Positions 1 through 7,650 of a stretch of 64,000 nt of DNA are shown here, piece after piece; the stretch's first letter is position 1, and each line of letters begins with the position of its first letter. The stretch covers positions 30,738 through 94,737 of the forward strand of contig JAFAFP010000038.1 in assembly GCA_023423415.1 (NCBI GenBank), given 5' to 3'. The notes beneath the pieces were generated by a model, which saw nothing but the letters and a program-made list of their open reading frames with translations, was not told the origin of the DNA and made no database searches. The stretch comes from Pseudomonadota bacterium (GTDB lineage Bacteria; Pseudomonadota; Alphaproteobacteria; Rhizobiales; Xanthobacteraceae). Both the position numbers and the translations under genes were made by a program.

Positions 1-62
1 ACAACGAAACTATTCATTATCGACGAGCGGAAATCCTCGGCGGCCGCGACCATTTGGCCTAA

Positions 63-86
63 CCTCCTGCGGGAATCCTCAGGAGG
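63..86 (+). promoter_or_regulatory. Hairpin masking the ribosome-binding site of the first gene
   Basis: CCTCCTG (63-69) is perfectly complementary to CAGGAGG (80-86), with a 10-base loop. The 3' arm is the strong Shine-Dalgarno sequence AGGAGG (81-86), seven bases before the ATG at 94. Folded mRNA would hide the ribosome-binding site. The pairing is seen in the sequence; a regulatory role (thermosensor or ligand-dependent switch) is inference. Confidence 0.45.
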
Positions 87-93
87 ACCCAAC

Positions 94-483
94 ATGAAGT
101 TGTTAGCGACGTTTGCAATCCTCGCATCATCGATGGTTGGCCTGGCATCAGCCGCTGAAAAGGTTTCCCTGCTCGGGACCTGGACGGGACAACGGGACCG
201 CATTGCCAAGCTCGAAGGACAGCGGGAAGGCGTCGCGACCCTGGTGATCACCGAGCAAAAAGGCCGAACCTTCAAGGGGCACCTGAATCGATCGAACAAG
301 GACGGCGATGTGAAGGAGGATCTTTGGGGCGCATTCACTCCGGGAGGCCGTCTGATGGTCGGATCGGACGATGAAGGCACCTACTCGTTCGTGCTCGTGA
401 ACACGAACACGCTCGATTACTGTTACGTCGAGACCGGCAATTCCCCGCGCTCAGTGTGCGCCAGGCTTACCAGGAAGCGGTAG
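94..483 (+). CDS. Hypothetical secreted protein, 129 aa
   Basis: A signal peptide covers about residues 1-20 (hydrophobic run, then LASA before AEK), so the mature protein should be periplasmic. The mature part has a GTWTG start and alternating beta-type segments. Its two cysteines, C110 and C122, are near the C terminus and could form a disulfide. I do not recognise a family; the layout resembles small beta-barrel or lipocalin-like secreted proteins, but no decisive motif is present. The ATG follows AGGAGG with seven-base spacing; that site is inside a hairpin. Its 3' end overlaps the convergent glycosyltransferase gene by 33 bases. Confidence 0.75.
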   Translation: MKLLATFAILASSMVGLASAAEKVSLLGTWTGQRDRIAKLEGQREGVATLVITEQKGRTFKGHLNRSNKDGDVKEDLWGAFTPGGRLMVGSDDEGTYSFVLVNTNTLDYCYVETGNSPRSVCARLTRKR

Positions 484-1206
484 CGCGCGCCCTGAGCGTT
501 GCGCGAACGCCGTCCGCAACATCAACGACAAATGCCGGAAGCCGTCTCGCCACGTCCGCAAGTGCGGCGGCCGCGAGCGCCCCGCCTTGACCAACGCCGT
601 CGGCACATCTTCGAGACGGTATCCCGCCAGGGCGGAACGGAAAATCATCTCGCTGGCAAACTCCATTCCCCTGGACCGTAACCCCAGCGCGTCGATCCGG
701 TCACGGTCGAAGCCACGAAGGCCGCAATGAAAGTCCCTTACCTTGGTGGCGAAAAGACATCGACCCAACGCGCTCAGCAGGTGATTTCCGAGATACCGAT
801 GTGACAGCGGCATTGCGCCCGGCGCGATACCGCCCGCAAACCGATTGCCAATGACAAGGTCCACACCGTTCCGCAGCCGGTCCAGAAACGGCATGAGCTC
901 CGCAAAGTCGTACGAATTGTCGGCATCGCCCATGATGACGAACCGGCCCCTGGCGGCGGCAATTCCTGAGATCAGAGCCGAGCCATAACCCCGCTGTGCG
1001 ACGTGGATGACGCGCGCGCCCTCCGCCAATGCGATCCCGGACGATCCATCCCGCGAGCCGTTATCGACGACAAGAATCTCGCCGATGACCCCACGATCAT
1101 CGAGAAACCGTTGCGCCTTGCGAATGCAGGTTGCGAGCGTCTCTGCTTCATCGAGACACGGCATGAGCACGGTTAGCTCAATGACAGGGAATGTGTCGTC
1201 CGGCAT
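451..1206 (-). CDS. Family 2 glycosyltransferase (polyprenyl-phosphate mannosyltransferase type)
   Basis: A GT-A fold is indicated by the N-terminal strand and motif VLMPCLDEAETL (about 13-24), the VVDNGSRDGS nucleotide-binding segment (about 47-56) and the metal-binding D94-A-D96. The family moves a sugar from an NDP-sugar to polyprenyl phosphate or an envelope glycan. Close relatives known from rhizobia often continue into C-terminal membrane helices after a segment like HLRTWRDGFRHL. This protein stops about 20 residues after it and has no membrane segment, so it is either a soluble form or C-terminally shortened. No strong ribosome-binding site precedes the ATG. Donor and acceptor are unknown. 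Confidence 0.85.
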   Translation of the reverse strand: MPDDTFPVIELTVLMPCLDEAETLATCIRKAQRFLDDRGVIGEILVVDNGSRDGSSGIALAEGARVIHVAQRGYGSALISGIAAARGRFVIMGDADNSYDFAELMPFLDRLRNGVDLVIGNRFAGGIAPGAMPLSHRYLGNHLLSALGRCLFATKVRDFHCGLRGFDRDRIDALGLRSRGMEFASEMIFRSALAGYRLEDVPTALVKAGRSRPPHLRTWRDGFRHLSLMLRTAFAQRSGRALPLPGKPGAH

Positions 1207-1264
1207 TCGAACGGTCTAGTTCAGTTGCTATTGCCCAAGATGAGCACGCTCTCTCACAAAACAA

Positions 1265-1288
1265 AAGCCCGGCGCTTCGGCCGGGCTT
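1265..1288 (-). terminator. Rho-independent terminator
   Basis: AAGCCCGGC (1265-1273) and GCCGGGCTT (1280-1288) form a nine-base-pair stem with a six-base loop. Read on the minus strand it is followed by TTTTGTTTTG. It lies just beyond the stop of the minus-strand hypothetical gene ending at 1313. Confidence 0.8.
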
Positions 1289-1312
1289 CCAACGTCAGAA
1301 GATAACTGACAG

Positions 1313-1687
1313 TCAGTCCTCGTAGTCGTCCTCGAGAGGAGCCGGGGTCCATAGCGGGCCGCTTGCCAGCGAGATCTTGCGGCGTCCCGGTTCGCTCACC
1401 GTCGCGGCGGCCTTTTCCTGTTTGCGCGAAAGCTCGAACAACACGGCCCCAGCCCGCCCTCCGGCGTCAAGCAGTTCGATCTCGCTGCAGGTCGATGCGA
1501 TCGCAATGCTCAGCGATTGCAGGTGCGCGCGCCTGTAACAGAACAAAGCCAGCATGGCGCGGGTCTGCTCCGGGATCGATTCTACCAATTCTGCCAGCCC
1601 TTGCGGGTGGGTGCGATACAACTGCCCGAACAGACCTTCCGGTACCGGGCACACGTCTTCTGAAGCGTTCAGAGCGTACGACGTCAT
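1313..1687 (-). CDS. Hypothetical protein, 124 aa
   Basis: The gene starts at ATG 1687 (MTSYALNASED), preceded by GGGGA with seven-base spacing; the in-frame TTG at 1693 is less likely. There is no signal peptide or membrane segment. The middle is helical and contains PEQTRAMLALFCYRRAHLQ and CSEIELLDAGGRAG; the tail is acidic (EDDYED). I do not recognise the family. A clear terminator follows, so it is probably a single-gene unit. Short cytoplasmic proteins of this kind are common in Bradyrhizobium relatives. Confidence 0.7.
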   Translation of the reverse strand: MTSYALNASEDVCPVPEGLFGQLYRTHPQGLAELVESIPEQTRAMLALFCYRRAHLQSLSIAIASTCSEIELLDAGGRAGAVLFELSRKQEKAAATVSEPGRRKISLASGPLWTPAPLEDDYED

Positions 1688-1850
1688 TGCCAAATCCCCT
1701 ACGAATCTATCGATAGGAAAAATGCGGCTGAAATTCTTAAAGAGATGTTAACTTCAACATTGAGGGCCGTGGATCGCAAGGTTTGATCTCGCTCAATGCA
1801 GCAGTGGTGCGCCGGCGCCACGCTTTGCTCGAAGATAAGGAGCAAAGCCA

Positions 1851-2195
1851 ATGCCGGCGACCACCGCTTTTGTTGTCAGTCTGATCGTTGTCGCGTTCGT
1901 GATGTTTGGAGGCGGCCTCGCCTTCATCGATTTCTGGTCGCGCAATCACCGCAGGCCCCTGCAAACCCCGGCCTCCGAAAAGGCGACCAGGGATGCAAGG
2001 AAGGCTGCAGTGCACGCCACCTGTTGCGGCAGCTGCCAGAACGCAGCCAAAGACTCAGCTCAACCTTTGGCCCGCCCCTGCGACAACGGCAGCTTGGCGA
2101 TTTCGGCAATGGCCTCGCGGTTAGGCTCGAATCCGAGCCCCGGCTTGTCCGGCAACGCCAGCCAGCCGTCTTTGGGAGCGATGAGCCCGGTGTAA
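1851..2195 (+). CDS. Hypothetical single-span membrane protein, 114 aa
   Basis: ATG 1851 is preceded by AAGGAG (about 1837-1842), a good ribosome-binding site. Residues 5-27 (AFVVSLIVVAFVMFGGGLAFI) form one membrane helix, followed by a basic stretch typical of very short inner-membrane proteins. The C-terminal half runs 136 bases into the 3' end of the antisense enolase-superfamily gene and has low-complexity composition. The ancestral protein may have been shorter and lost its stop codon. The first 60 or so residues are the convincing part. Confidence 0.5.
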   Translation: MPATTAFVVSLIVVAFVMFGGGLAFIDFWSRNHRRPLQTPASEKATRDARKAAVHATCCGSCQNAAKDSAQPLARPCDNGSLAISAMASRLGSNPSPGLSGNASQPSLGAMSPV

Positions 2196-3211
2196 AGCAT
2201 CTTGTAGAGTTCGACCGCGAGATAGTGATGCTCGACCAGTGAACCATTGGCGACGCCGGCCTGCAGATGCATGTTGTGGTAGGACCAGGCGCCGCCATTG
2301 GCGACCGATACGTTGTGTGAGGCGGCGAGCCCCGCAATCTTCAAACACTGCGTAAAACCACCCGTGATGCAAACGTTCGGCTGGGCATAATCGATCGCCT
2401 GAGCGTTCAGCAGATCGCGGAAGCGATACAGCAGCCCCTCGTTCTGGCCGCAGGCCAGCGCCGTACCAGTGTTGCGGCGAAGTTGCGCCATGCCAAGCGC
2501 ATCGTTCTGCGTCAGCGGCTCTTCGAAGAAGGATATGTTGCAGGGCTTGATCATCTCCACGAGCTTGGTGGCGTGGTAGAGATCCAGGTTGCAGTTGGCG
2601 TCGATGAAGATCTCGACATCCGGCCCCACGGCATCGCGCACCGCCTGCACACGCCTTGCATCTTCGCGGATCGCATCCATGATCGGCCGATCGCTCTTGT
2701 GCTTGATCGCTTCGCTGGCCACCGTCATCTTCAGGCGGGTAAAGCCGTCAGCCACCCATTTCTTCGCTGCAGCCGCAAGCTGCTCGCGGTCGAAGAAGCC
2801 AAAGCCAAAGGTCGCGTAGACCGGCACGCGTTCGCGCGCGCCACCGAGCAGCTTCCAGACCGGCAGGTTTAGCGCCTTGCCCTTGATGTCCCACAGCGCC
2901 AGATCGACCGCCGCCAGCGCATGCGCTGCGTAGCCGGTCTGCCCGCGCGGCATCGTGGTCCAGTAGAGCTTTTCCCAGATCCGCTCATGCAGCAGCGGGT
3001 CGTCGCCGATCAGGTTCGGCGCGATCACGCCATTGACCACCTGCGCTACGACATCCTCCTCGGTGATGGAGGTGAAGCCATGACCGATAATGCCGGTGTC
3101 GGTTTCCACCTCGACGTAACACGTGGCGAGCGAGGTCTTCTTGTCCAGACCCATGAGATTGATGTGCAGCGGGACATTGAGGGGGGTGGCCGTGACGCGC
3201 GTGATTTTCAT
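2060..3211 (-). CDS. Enolase-superfamily dehydratase/cycloisomerase (mandelate racemase / muconate lactonising group)
   Basis: This 383-residue protein starts at ATG 3211 (MKITRVTATPLNVPLH), the canonical N terminus of the family. The capping domain is followed by the barrel: LKMTV on strand 2, metal-ligand segments IFIDANCNL, FFEEPL and ACGQNEG, and a late His in the ANGGAWSYHNMH segment. The usual KxK catalytic pair is R-L-K here, which argues against mandelate racemase itself and fits acid-sugar dehydratases or lactone isomerases. The reaction is abstraction of a proton alpha to a carboxylate. Divergent from it at 3461 are a CMD-like protein and a hydroxyacid dehydrogenase, a typical sugar-acid or lactone catabolic set. 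Exact substrate unknown. Confidence 0.88.
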   Translation of the reverse strand: MKITRVTATPLNVPLHINLMGLDKKTSLATCYVEVETDTGIIGHGFTSITEEDVVAQVVNGVIAPNLIGDDPLLHERIWEKLYWTTMPRGQTGYAAHALAAVDLALWDIKGKALNLPVWKLLGGARERVPVYATFGFGFFDREQLAAAAKKWVADGFTRLKMTVASEAIKHKSDRPIMDAIREDARRVQAVRDAVGPDVEIFIDANCNLDLYHATKLVEMIKPCNISFFEEPLTQNDALGMAQLRRNTGTALACGQNEGLLYRFRDLLNAQAIDYAQPNVCITGGFTQCLKIAGLAASHNVSVANGGAWSYHNMHLQAGVANGSLVEHHYLAVELYKMLYTGLIAPKDGWLALPDKPGLGFEPNREAIAEIAKLPLSQGRAKG

Positions 3212-3460
3212 TCGTTGTTTCCGAAGGTTTGACGTGTCGCATGGGACTGATGGTGCCCATCGTGTCCCACTCTCGCGGACCTCCCCGATGGGCAGCCCGC
3301 ACGCTCTTGAAATTTGCCTATAGCGCGCCGGCCCTTCTGTCGGCAATTTATTGCCACGCGTGGCAGGATCTATTTGTCCGTGCCGAACGCAGCGTTTCCC
3401 GTTGGCCTGTCAAACACTGTGGAAGCGCAACAATAAATCTCGAGGAGGATGGCAATTCAG

Positions 3461-3925
3461 ATGGCGAAATCAGCACAAACAAAAAGGACAAAGGCCGCAC
3501 GGGGCAACGGCAAGAAAAAGGGCCCTACCCGCGCTAAGCGTGAATCGAAGAATCCGGTCTTCGCCAACGGTCTCAAGGTGCGCCGCTCCATGTGGGGGCC
3601 GGACGGCGCCGAGGGTCAGATCAACGCGGCCGGCGACTTCATCTGGCCGATGCAGGAGGTGGTGACCAAGTACTGCTTCGGTGAAACCTGGACGCGGCCA
3701 AAGCTTTCAAAAAAAATCCGCTCGATGATCACCCTCGCCATGCTGGTGGCGATGGCACGTCCGCACGAACTCGCCGTGCATGTGCGCGGTGCGATTGCCA
3801 ACGGCGTGACCAAGGACGAACTGCAGGAAATCCTCATTCACGCGATGGTCTATTCCGGCATCCCGCGTGGCGTCGAAGCCTTCCGCACAGCGGAGACGAC
3901 GCTGAAGGATATGGGTCTCGAATAA
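3461..3925 (+). CDS. Carboxymuconolactone decarboxylase family protein
   Basis: The 154-residue protein is assigned a start at ATG 3461: GAGGAGG (3442-3448) is 12 bases upstream, whereas the ATG at 3449 directly abuts that site. Residues about 30-150 match the all-helical CMD fold, including the core MITLAMLVAMARPHELAVH and GVTKDELQEILIHAMVYSGIP. The AhpD-type CxxC is absent, so a thiol peroxidase-like role is unlikely and a gamma-CMD or lactone-processing role is favoured. Unusually, about 30 N-terminal residues are very rich in Lys and Arg (KSAQTKRTKAARGNGKKKG). The hydroxyacid dehydrogenase follows after 47 bases, probably co-transcribed. Confidence 0.85.
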   Translation: MAKSAQTKRTKAARGNGKKKGPTRAKRESKNPVFANGLKVRRSMWGPDGAEGQINAAGDFIWPMQEVVTKYCFGETWTRPKLSKKIRSMITLAMLVAMARPHELAVHVRGAIANGVTKDELQEILIHAMVYSGIPRGVEAFRTAETTLKDMGLE

Positions 3926-3972
3926 ACACAAAGGTCTCGAACAAGAGTGACCTTGCACAACGGAAACGCATA

Positions 3973-4881
3973 ATGACAGATATCAAGACAGTCGGTTTCA
4001 TCGGCCTCGGCAACATGGGCGTGCCGATGGCCGCCAATGTCCGTCGTGGTGGATACGAGGTCATCGGTTTCGATCTCGACCCCGCCCGCGCGAAAGCATT
4101 CGCACAGGAACACAGTGCACGCGCGGCCGATCAACTCGCGGAACTTGGTAAGAAATGCGACGCCATCGTCACCATGCTGCCGACCGGCCGTGAAGTGCGC
4201 GATGCGCTGTTCACGATGCAGGGCGGCGCACTGGCAGCCAATCTCAAGCCCGGCTCATTCGTGATCGATATGAGTTCTGCTGATCCCGTTGGCACACGCG
4301 AGCTCGGCAAGGACCTTTCGGCGCGCAAGCTCGTGCTGGTCGATGCGCCTGTCTCTGGTGGTGTACCGCGCGCAAAAGATGGATCACTGGCCATCATGAT
4401 CGGTGGCGATGCCGATGCGGTCGCCGCTGTGAAGCCGGTGCTCGCTTGCATGGGCAAAAACCTGTTCGAGGTCGGCGGTCTCGGCTGCGGTCACGCGATG
4501 AAATGCCTCAACAACTTCCTCGCCGGCGCGAGCTTTGCGGCGGCGTCCGAAGCCATGACCATCGGTCGCAAATTCGGTCTCGATCCTGCGGTGATGGCGG
4601 ACGTGGTCAACGTCTCGACCGGCCGCAGCTTCGTCTCCGAGAACCTGCTCAAGCAGCATGTCTTGAGTGGCGTTTTCGGCACGGGCTTCGCGCTCGGTCT
4701 GCTGGCGAAGGACGTCAAGATCGCGTCTGATCTCGCCGATCAGATTGGCATAGATGCGCCTGTCGGCCGCCTTGTTTCCGGCATGTGGGCCGATGCGCGC
4801 GATGCGCTCGGCGGAGATCAGGACCACACCCGCGCCGCCACACATTGGGAAAAGCGAGCGCTGCCACCAGAGGCCGAATAA
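3973..4881 (+). CDS. NAD(P)-dependent beta-hydroxyacid dehydrogenase (3-hydroxyisobutyrate dehydrogenase / tartronate semialdehyde reductase type)
   Basis: 302 residues, normal for the family. The Rossmann motif is GFIGLGNMGVPMAANV (about 8-23). The substrate-binding motif is DAPVSGGVPRAKDGSLAIM (about 124-142). The catalytic lysine lies in GHAMKCLNNFLAG (about 173-185). These enzymes oxidise or reduce short beta-hydroxyacids such as 3-hydroxyisobutyrate or 2-hydroxy-3-oxopropionate. With the divergent enolase-superfamily enzyme and the CMD protein just upstream, a role in sugar-acid or dicarboxylate breakdown is more likely than valine degradation, but sequence alone does not settle it. Confidence 0.9.
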   Translation: MTDIKTVGFIGLGNMGVPMAANVRRGGYEVIGFDLDPARAKAFAQEHSARAADQLAELGKKCDAIVTMLPTGREVRDALFTMQGGALAANLKPGSFVIDMSSADPVGTRELGKDLSARKLVLVDAPVSGGVPRAKDGSLAIMIGGDADAVAAVKPVLACMGKNLFEVGGLGCGHAMKCLNNFLAGASFAAASEAMTIGRKFGLDPAVMADVVNVSTGRSFVSENLLKQHVLSGVFGTGFALGLLAKDVKIASDLADQIGIDAPVGRLVSGMWADARDALGGDQDHTRAATHWEKRALPPEAE

Positions 4882-5070
4882 CCGGCCATTCCTACTTCCA
4901 ACAGTCAAAACGATCGCGGGATATCTCCCGCTCTCGCTAGGCGGATGGAATAGCTGCGGCTAGACTAAGGTGCATCCCGCGAGGGGCGCAATCGCGCGGC
5001 GATGCCGTGGACCGGCGGAAACAACCGGCCACGGAAAATACGACAGCGCCTCAATGGGGAGATGGGGCTT

Positions 5071-5544
5071 ATGACGACCCGACCGCCGTCACAATACTAT
5101 ATTCCTGGACTGGCAAAACTCTACGCGAACCTCGACCAATGGGCGCATGTTCTGATCCGTGTCGCTCTCGGCGCAGTGTTGATCCCTCATGCCATGCAAA
5201 AGCTGTTCGGCTCGTTCGGCGGGCCGGGCATGGGGAATTTCATCGGCATGCTGCAGAAGGTCGGCTACTCGCCTTCGATGGCGCCGCTATTCGGTTGGCT
5301 CATCGCGCTGCTGGAATTCGGCGGCGGCATTCTGCTGATCCTCGGCCTGTTCACGCGGCCGATTGCATTCGCCGTCCTGATCTTCATGCTGGAAGCCGCG
5401 CGTTTTCACTATGGTCTTGGCGGCTTCTTCTGGACCGGGCGCGGCAACGAATATCCGCTCATCCTCGCCGCGATGTCGCTCTACCTTCTGATCCGCGGCG
5501 CCGGGCCATATTCGGTCGACGCAAAGATGAGCAAGGAATTTTGA
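5071..5544 (+). CDS. DoxX family membrane protein
   Basis: 157 residues from ATG 5071, with GGGGAG at 5056-5061 nine bases upstream; an upstream in-frame ATG at 5002 would add 23 arginine-rich residues and lacks such a site. Four membrane helices are visible, with the DoxX core ALGAVLIPHAMQKLFGSFGG (about 28-47) and LLEFGGGILLILGLFTRP. DoxX-type proteins are small quinone-linked or redox-partner membrane proteins of uncertain function. The next gene is convergent, and a palindromic repeat lies between them. Confidence 0.85.
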   Translation: MTTRPPSQYYIPGLAKLYANLDQWAHVLIRVALGAVLIPHAMQKLFGSFGGPGMGNFIGMLQKVGYSPSMAPLFGWLIALLEFGGGILLILGLFTRPIAFAVLIFMLEAARFHYGLGGFFWTGRGNEYPLILAAMSLYLLIRGAGPYSVDAKMSKEF

Positions 5545-5553
5545 TCTGAGTCC

Positions 5554-5596
5554 CATTCCGGGGCGCACGAACTCGCTGGTTCGCGTCCCGGAATGA
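5554..5596. repeat. Palindromic intergenic repeat (REP-like)
   Basis: CATTCCGGGGCGC-ACGAA and TTCGCGT-CCCGGAATG are near-perfect inverted repeats around an eight-base loop, between two convergent genes. Elements with a CCCGGAATGAC arm are frequent in genomes of this bacterial group. It may also act as a two-way terminator. Confidence 0.6.
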
Positions 5597-5605
5597 CGAA
5601 TATCG

Positions 5606-6496
5606 TTAAACAGCCGGAGCCGGCGGCGGCAACGGCTCGTTGCGGCGGACGACCTGCACGGTCATCTCGCCGAGCTGCTCGATCTTGGCATGCATCACAT
5701 CGCCGGCCTGAACCGGACCGACGCCTTCTGGCGTCCCGGTCATAATGATGTCGCCCGGATAGAGCCGGTAGAAATTCGAGCAATACGAAATCAGCTTGGC
5801 GACACCGAAGATCAGCTGCTTGGTGTTGGCCTTTTGCCGCACCTGTCCGTTGACGGTGAGCACCATCTCAAGATTGTCGGGATCGGCGATCTCATCGGCG
5901 GTGACGAAATATGGTCCGACGACGGAGAACCGATCGAGCGACTTGCGCAGCGAACGTTCCTCGGGACCGCGGATCGTCATGTCGAGGCCGATCGCATAGC
6001 CGGCGATATATTTCAGCGCGCCCTCTTCCAGCACGTCGAAACATTCCTCGCCGATGACGGCGGACAATTCGATCTCATGATCGGTACGACGATCCTTCTC
6101 CACCACGGCCACCGGCTCGGACGCTCCCGACAGCGAGGAGTTCGATTTCAGGAAAACGCCATAATGGTCGATGGTCTTGATGGTCTTGCCGAAGCTGATC
6201 TGCGCATCCTTGTTCGCTTCGTCGATATGCGCGTGATAGTTCACCGGTGCGCCGATCACCTTCGACGGGTTCGGCACTGGGTTCAGCAGCTTCACAGAGC
6301 TGAGCGGAACGCCCTGCACTCGATCTGCGGCCGCTTCCATCTCGCCCCGCAGCTTGGGCAACGCCGCGATCAACGGATCGTAGGCCGGCAGCGGCCAGCG
6401 AACCGTCGGCAGCTTCTCCAAAACCATCGTGACATCATGAACGCGATCATCCCGGACTACACCGAGACGATCGTTGTCATATCTACAAAGGCGCAT
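5606..6496 (-). CDS. Fumarylacetoacetate hydrolase (FAH) family protein
   Basis: 296 residues with an N-terminal cap (MRLCRYDNDRLGVV) and the FAH C-terminal fold: KVIGAPVNYHAHIDEA, the metal-binding Glu pair in DHEIELSAVIGEEC, the Asp in YAIGLDMTIRG, and MTGTPEGVGPVQAGDVM near the end. Family members hydrolyse or decarboxylate 2-oxo/enol acids with Mg2+ or Mn2+, for instance in meta-cleavage, homoprotocatechuate or sugar-acid pathways. It is followed on the same strand by a Bug binding protein, a CoA ligase and a TRAP transporter, all upstream in transcription order, consistent with aromatic-acid or keto-acid catabolism. Substrate not determinable here. Confidence 0.88.
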   Translation of the reverse strand: MRLCRYDNDRLGVVRDDRVHDVTMVLEKLPTVRWPLPAYDPLIAALPKLRGEMEAAADRVQGVPLSSVKLLNPVPNPSKVIGAPVNYHAHIDEANKDAQISFGKTIKTIDHYGVFLKSNSSLSGASEPVAVVEKDRRTDHEIELSAVIGEECFDVLEEGALKYIAGYAIGLDMTIRGPEERSLRKSLDRFSVVGPYFVTADEIADPDNLEMVLTVNGQVRQKANTKQLIFGVAKLISYCSNFYRLYPGDIIMTGTPEGVGPVQAGDVMHAKIEQLGEMTVQVVRRNEPLPPPAPAV

Positions 6497-6562
6497 TCAC
6501 ACTCTCTCCGCTGGTCGTGCACGATCGCGACGGATGAGAGAGCCGCGATCAGTTAGCCAAAA

Positions 6563-7540
6563 CTAATTGGCTTTGGCGCCCGTCTTTTTCACCACATCGG
6601 CCCATTTGTCGACATCCTTGCGGAGATAAGCGTCAAATTCCTTGGGCGACATGACCATGGGCACCGCCCCCTGCTTTGCCCATGCCTCCTTGACGTCCGG
6701 CCGGTTCACGACCTTGACGATTTCGGCATTGAGCTTGTGGACGACTGCCTGCGGCGTCTTGGTGGGTGCCATCACACCCAGCCAGATGGTCGCCTCGTAA
6801 CCCGGCACGCCCGATTCCGACACCGTCGGAATATCGGGCGTTAGCTCCGATCGCTTCTGGCCTGTCGTAGCCAACGCCTTGACCGTTCCGGCCTTGGCAT
6901 TGTTCGACATGGTTGTGACAGCGTCGAACATCATCTGCACATGGCCGCCCATCACGCTGTTACGGGCTTCGCCGGATGCCTTGTGCGGCACATGCACGAT
7001 ATCGGTGCCGCTCATGGCTTTGAACAATTCACCGGCCATGTGATACGGTGTCGCGGGTCCAGACGACGCATAGTTAAGGCCGCCGGGCTTGGACTTCGCC
7101 AGAGCCACAAATTCCTTCACGTTTTTCGCCGGCACCGACGGATGCACCACCATCATCAGATCGGAATAGTTGATCGGAGCGACTGCGACGAAATCGCTCA
7201 TCAGCTTGAACGGCTTGTTCGGCGTCAGCGTTTCGTTGACCGTGTGCGTGTTCGACATCAGGAGCAGCGTGTAGCCATCCGGATCGGACTTGGCGACCGC
7301 ATCGGTTCCGATGATCGATCCTGCGCCGGGACGATTTTCCACCACGAATGGCTGCTTCAGCGCTTCGCCAAGATGCTGCGCGAGTATCCGCGCATAGACG
7401 TCGGCCGGTCCTCCGGCGCCGAACGGCACGACGACCTTGACCGGTCGCGAGGGATAATCCTGGGCCTGCACCGCAGGTGCCGATATACCCAATAACAGGG
7501 CGACTCCGAAGGCCAGCCCAAGCTTCGACCGGACGATCAT
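6563..7540 (-). CDS. Bug family (TctC-like) periplasmic solute-binding protein
   Basis: 325 residues from ATG 7540, preceded by GGAGGAAACG. The signal peptide ends at VQAQ (about residue 27). The mature N terminus DYPSRPVKVVVPFGAGGPADV is the hallmark of the Bug / tripartite tricarboxylate transporter family; NRPGAGSIIGTDAVAKSDPDGYT and YASSGPATPYHMAGEL are further family blocks. It would bind an organic acid in the periplasm. No TctA or TctB membrane genes occur in the window, so it is an orphan receptor, as is common in Bug-rich genomes. The spacing of 66 bases to the FAH-family gene suggests co-transcription. Confidence 0.92.
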   Translation of the reverse strand: MIVRSKLGLAFGVALLLGISAPAVQAQDYPSRPVKVVVPFGAGGPADVYARILAQHLGEALKQPFVVENRPGAGSIIGTDAVAKSDPDGYTLLLMSNTHTVNETLTPNKPFKLMSDFVAVAPINYSDLMMVVHPSVPAKNVKEFVALAKSKPGGLNYASSGPATPYHMAGELFKAMSGTDIVHVPHKASGEARNSVMGGHVQMMFDAVTTMSNNAKAGTVKALATTGQKRSELTPDIPTVSESGVPGYEATIWLGVMAPTKTPQAVVHKLNAEIVKVVNRPDVKEAWAKQGAVPMVMSPKEFDAYLRKDVDKWADVVKKTGAKAN

Positions 7541-7650
7541 CGTTTCCTCCTGATCATTATATTTATGCGATCGGTGATAGAACACCTGATCGGTGGCGGC
7601 AATTCCGAGCTTCTCACCGCTGCCGCCTTATGTTTTCACATGATCGGAGA

